DNA of 7,218 bases from Bacteroidales bacterium (GTDB taxonomy: Bacteria > Bacteroidota > Bacteroidia > Bacteroidales > UBA932): NCBI GenBank assembly GCA_017551425.1, contig JAFZLQ010000017.1, forward strand, positions 1 to 7,218. The letters run 5' to 3'. The number at the start of each line of letters is the position of its first letter. Within the stretch, counting starts at the first letter, position 1. Both the position numbers and the translations under genes were made by a program. Below are positions 4,903 to 7,218 of this stretch, one piece after another. Below the pieces are notes generated by a model. It worked only from the letters and a program-made list of their open reading frames with translations. It did no database searches and was not told the DNA's origin.

Positions 4903-6690
4903 ATGTTGACAATAGCATTCACCGACGGAACGATCCGTCCCTGGGAAGACGAGCAGGCCAAGCATATTTTCTGGCACTCGTCCGCCCATCTTATGGCCGA
5001 GGCCCTCGAGGCCCTCTATCCCGGCGTCAAGTTCGGCGTGGGGCCGGCAGTGGAAACCGGATTCTACTACGACGTAGACCTTGGAGACCGCACCATCAGC
5101 GAGGCAGACCTTAAGGCAATCGAGGACAAGATGATAGAACTGGCCCGCACCAAAGAGACCTTCGAACGCAGGGAGGTTTCCAAGGCAGAGGCCCTCGACT
5201 ACTTCACCAAGAAAGGCGATTTCTACAAAGTCGAGCTCATCCACGACCTTGAGGACGGAACCATCACCTTCTATACAAACGGCTGTTTCACAGACCTTTG
5301 CCGCGGCCCTCACGTTAAGCATGTGGACGACATAAAGGCCGTCAAGCTTACCTCCATCGCAGGCGCCTACTGGAAGGGAGACCAGGACCGTCAGCAGCTT
5401 ACCCGCATATACGGCGTGACCTTCCCCAAGAAGAGCATGCTCGACGAATACCTCCAGATGCTGGAGGAGGCCAAGAAGCGCGACCACCGCAAGCTCGGCA
5501 AGGAGATGGAGCTATTCACCTTCTCCAACCGCGTCGGCCTCGGCCTGCCCCTCTGGCTGCCCCGCGGCGCAATCATGCGCAACGTCCTGGAGAACTTCCT
5601 CCGCCGCAAGCAGACGGAGCTGGGCTATCTGCCCGTAGTCACCCCGCACATCGGAGGCAAGGAACTTTACGTGACTTCCGGCCATTACGCCAAGTACGGC
5701 AAGGATTCCTTCCAGCCCATCCACACCCCCCAGGAGGGCGAGGAATACATGCTCAAGCCCATGAACTGCCCCCATCACTGCGAGATTTTCCGCAGTTCGC
5801 CCCACTCATACCGCGACCTGCCCCTCCGCTACGCGGAATTCGGCACGGTCTATCGCTATGAGCAGAGCGGAGAGCTCCACGGCCTTACGCGAGTCCGCGG
5901 TTTCACCCAGGACGACGCCCACCTCTTCTGCCGTGCGGACCAGCTGCAGGAGGAGTTCGAAAAGGTCATCGACCTCATCCTCTACGTCTTCAAGACCCTC
6001 AAGATGACGGACTACATGGCCCAGATATCCCTCCGCGACCCCAAGAACACCACCAAGTACATCGGATCCGACGAAAATTGGGCCAAGGCCGAGCAGGCCA
6101 TCATCGACGCCGCAGAGCGCAAGGGCCTCAAGACCGTCGTCGAACTCGGCGAGGCCGCATTCTACGGTCCCAAGCTGGACTTCATGGTCAAGGACGCCCT
6201 CGGACGCAAGTGGCAGCTCGGTACCATCCAGGTGGATTACAACCTTCCCGAGCGCTTCGACCTCGAGTACACCGCAGCCGACGGCAGCAAGCAGCGCCCC
6301 GTCATGATACACCGCGCGCCCTTCGGTTCGCTGGAGCGTTTCACCGCCGTGGTGCTGGAGCATACGGCAGGCCATCTGCCCCTCTGGCTCTCGCCTGACC
6401 AGGTCAAAGTGCTGCCAATCAGCGAAAAATATGCAGATTATGCAGAAAAAGTTTGTAATTTGCTGAAAAATTCCGATATTCGCGCCTCAATCGACGCGCG
6501 TAACGAAACGCTGGGCAAGAGGATACGCGAAATATCCCTGCTGCGCGTGCCCGTGCTCGCGATAGTCGGTGAGAAAGAAGCCGCGGAAGGCACCGTCTCC
6601 GTAAGAAGGGAAGGTGTCGACCAGGGCTCCATGACTGCAGAACAGTTTGTAGAATACATTAAAGCAGCGACAGCTGAAGAATTAGCTTGA
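4903..6690 (+). CDS. thrS: Threonyl-tRNA synthetase lacking most of the TGS domain
   Basis: Charges tRNA-Thr with threonine and clears mischarged Ser-tRNA-Thr, in the cytoplasm. The protein is 595 residues, against about 640-650 for typical bacterial ThrS. The N-terminus keeps the first TGS strand ([10 protein letters not shown]), then runs straight into [16 protein letters not shown], which opens the editing domain, so roughly 48-50 residues of TGS are absent. The editing site is intact: HxxxH at 25-29 and Cys133/His137 in DLCRGPHV. The class II core is complete: motif 1 around 217-249, motif 2 [12 protein letters not shown] at 309-320 and motif 3 FGSLER at 474-479. The zinc ligands Cys289, His340 and His470 are present. 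The anticodon-binding domain starts near 500. ATG 4903-4905 is the start. A TTG at 4882 would add seven residues but sits at the predicted transcription start. The TGA overlaps the infC ATG by one base (TGATG), so the two genes are coupled. Confidence 0.96.
   Translation: MLTIAFTDGTIRPWEDEQAKHIFWHSSAHLMAEALEALYPGVKFGVGPAVETGFYYDVDLGDRTISEADLKAIEDKMIELARTKETFERREVSKAEALDYFTKKGDFYKVELIHDLEDGTITFYTNGCFTDLCRGPHVKHVDDIKAVKLTSIAGAYWKGDQDRQQLTRIYGVTFPKKSMLDEYLQMLEEAKKRDHRKLGKEMELFTFSNRVGLGLPLWLPRGAIMRNVLENFLRRKQTELGYLPVVTPHIGGKELYVTSGHYAKYGKDSFQPIHTPQEGEEYMLKPMNCPHHCEIFRSSPHSYRDLPLRYAEFGTVYRYEQSGELHGLTRVRGFTQDDAHLFCRADQLQEEFEKVIDLILYVFKTLKMTDYMAQISLRDPKNTTKYIGSDENWAKAEQAIIDAAERKGLKTVVELGEAAFYGPKLDFMVKDALGRKWQLGTIQVDYNLPERFDLEYTAADGSKQRPVMIHRAPFGSLERFTAVVLEHTAGHLPLWLSPDQVKVLPISEKYADYAEKVCNLLKNSDIRASIDARNETLGKRIREISLLRVPVLAIVGEKEAAEGTVSVRREGVDQGSMTAEQFVEYIKAATAEELA
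6421..6480 (+). other. AT-rich island inside thrS, about 210-270 nt upstream of infC
   Basis: These 60 bases contain 17 G or C (28 percent), against clearly GC-rich sequence on both sides. They encode the start of the ThrS anticodon-binding domain, where AAA, AAT, TAT and TTG codons are used in place of the usual GC-ending synonyms. The stretch includes GTTTGTAATTTGC and a near-direct repeat of TATGCAGA. It could contain a secondary promoter for infC, as internal infC promoters within thrS are known in E. coli. However, no full TTTG-N19-21-TAnnTTTG pair is present. Confidence 0.3.
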
Positions 6691-7218
6691 TGGCAGGACC
6701 TTACAGACCCAAGCCGGCCTTTAAACCTGGTGGCCGCAAACCCGACCCTCGTCTCCAGAAAAAAGACGAGAACGAACTCAACATCAACGGAGCCATTACC
6801 GCCCCGATGGTGAGACTCGTCGGAGACAATATCCCCGAGCCGGGCGTGGTGCCTATCTCCAAGGCCCTCCAGCTGGCAGACCAGCTCGAGCTCGACCTCG
6901 TAGAGATCAGCGCCAAGGCAGACCCGCCCGTATGCAAGATACTGGATTACCAGAAGTACCTGTATCAGCAGCGCAAGAAGGCCAAGGAAATGAAGTCCAA
7001 CGCCGCCAAGGTGGTCATCAAGGAGATACGCTTCGGGCCCAATACAGACGAGCACGACTTCCAGTTCAAGCTCAAGCACGCCCAGGAGTTCCTCCAAGAA
7101 GGATCCAAGGTCAAGGCCTCCATTTTCTTCCGCGGCCGCTCCATAATGTTCGCAGACCAGGGCGAGAAGCATCTTCTCCTTTTTGCAGTGGAGCTGGAGC
7201 CTTACGGCAGGGCGGAAA
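6690..7218 (+). CDS. infC: Translation initiation factor IF-3 (partial, right end cut)
   Basis: IF-3 binds the 30S subunit, prevents premature 50S joining and proofreads start-codon/initiator tRNA pairing. The first 176 residues are present, and the frame is still open at the edge. An extension of about 30 residues rich in Lys, Arg and Pro (1-30) precedes the IF3-N domain, which runs from INGAI at 32-36 through LDLVEI at 68-73 to PPVCKILDYQKYLY at 79-92. The charged linker helix is at about 93-105. IF3-C begins at VVIKEIRFGPNTDEHDF (108-124), followed by KLKHAQEFL and FFRGR at 146-150. The start is a plain ATG rather than the AUU known for E. coli infC, so start-codon-based self-control is not suggested. 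The ATG shares its A with the thrS TGA. The order thrS-infC predicts rpmI and rplT just beyond the window. Confidence 0.95.
   Translation, partial: MAGPYRPKPAFKPGGRKPDPRLQKKDENELNINGAITAPMVRLVGDNIPEPGVVPISKALQLADQLELDLVEISAKADPPVCKILDYQKYLYQQRKKAKEMKSNAAKVVIKEIRFGPNTDEHDFQFKLKHAQEFLQEGSKVKASIFFRGRSIMFADQGEKHLLLFAVELEPYGRAE

Noticed and set aside
4831..5487. Long minus-strand open frame opposite thrS (218 residues)
   Set aside because: It is antisense to the conserved editing domain of thrS. Open antisense frames are expected in GC-rich coding sequence, and no recognisable motif is present.
5806..7172. Minus-strand open frames opposite thrS and infC
   Set aside because: Val/Leu/Glu-rich shadows of the codon pattern on the plus strand, fully covered by conserved ThrS and IF-3 sequence.

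Overview
The window looks like a chromosomal segment from a GC-rich member of the Bacteroidota, most likely order Bacteroidales. This rests on several signs. The proteins resemble Bacteroidales homologues (DUF4199, a ThrS with an [12 protein letters not shown] motif 3, a fimbrillin-like lipoprotein). Candidate -7 boxes of the TAnnTTTG type are present. Shine-Dalgarno sequences are absent in front of most starts. Genus cannot be fixed from the sequence alone.

Layout: the 3' end of an unrecognised plus-strand gene (1-79) meets a compact minus-strand operon tail-to-tail at a bidirectional hairpin terminator (94-129). The operon runs from about 4858 down to 131 in the order DUF4199 membrane protein, polyprenyl-phosphate type GT2 glycosyltransferase, rpiB, truB, and a fimbrillin-like/CotH-kinase lipoprotein. 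The junctions are extremely tight: a 1-nt gap, an ATGA overlap, 19 nt, and another ATGA overlap. This suggests one transcript and coupled translation of envelope, sugar-phosphate and tRNA-modification genes. The only loose junction, rpiB-truB, holds a copy of the widespread 'CATTCTGAGCGAAGCGAAGAA' dispersed repeat, which supplies both the rpiB stop and the truB start.

A 56-bp divergent intergenic region (4847-4902) separates this operon from the plus-strand translation operon thrS-infC, which runs off the right edge. The order thrS-infC is the usual one, with rpmI-rplT normally following. The most unusual feature is that ThrS lacks nearly its entire N-terminal TGS domain. It keeps the first beta strand and then passes straight into the editing domain, while all visible editing, zinc and class II catalytic residues are intact.

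I see no CRISPR array, phage, insertion sequence, tRNA or rRNA. Most of the window is housekeeping. The points worth a second look are the TGS-less ThrS, the repeat at the rpiB/truB junction, the fimbrillin-CotH lipoprotein coupled to truB, and the regulatory signals in and around thrS.
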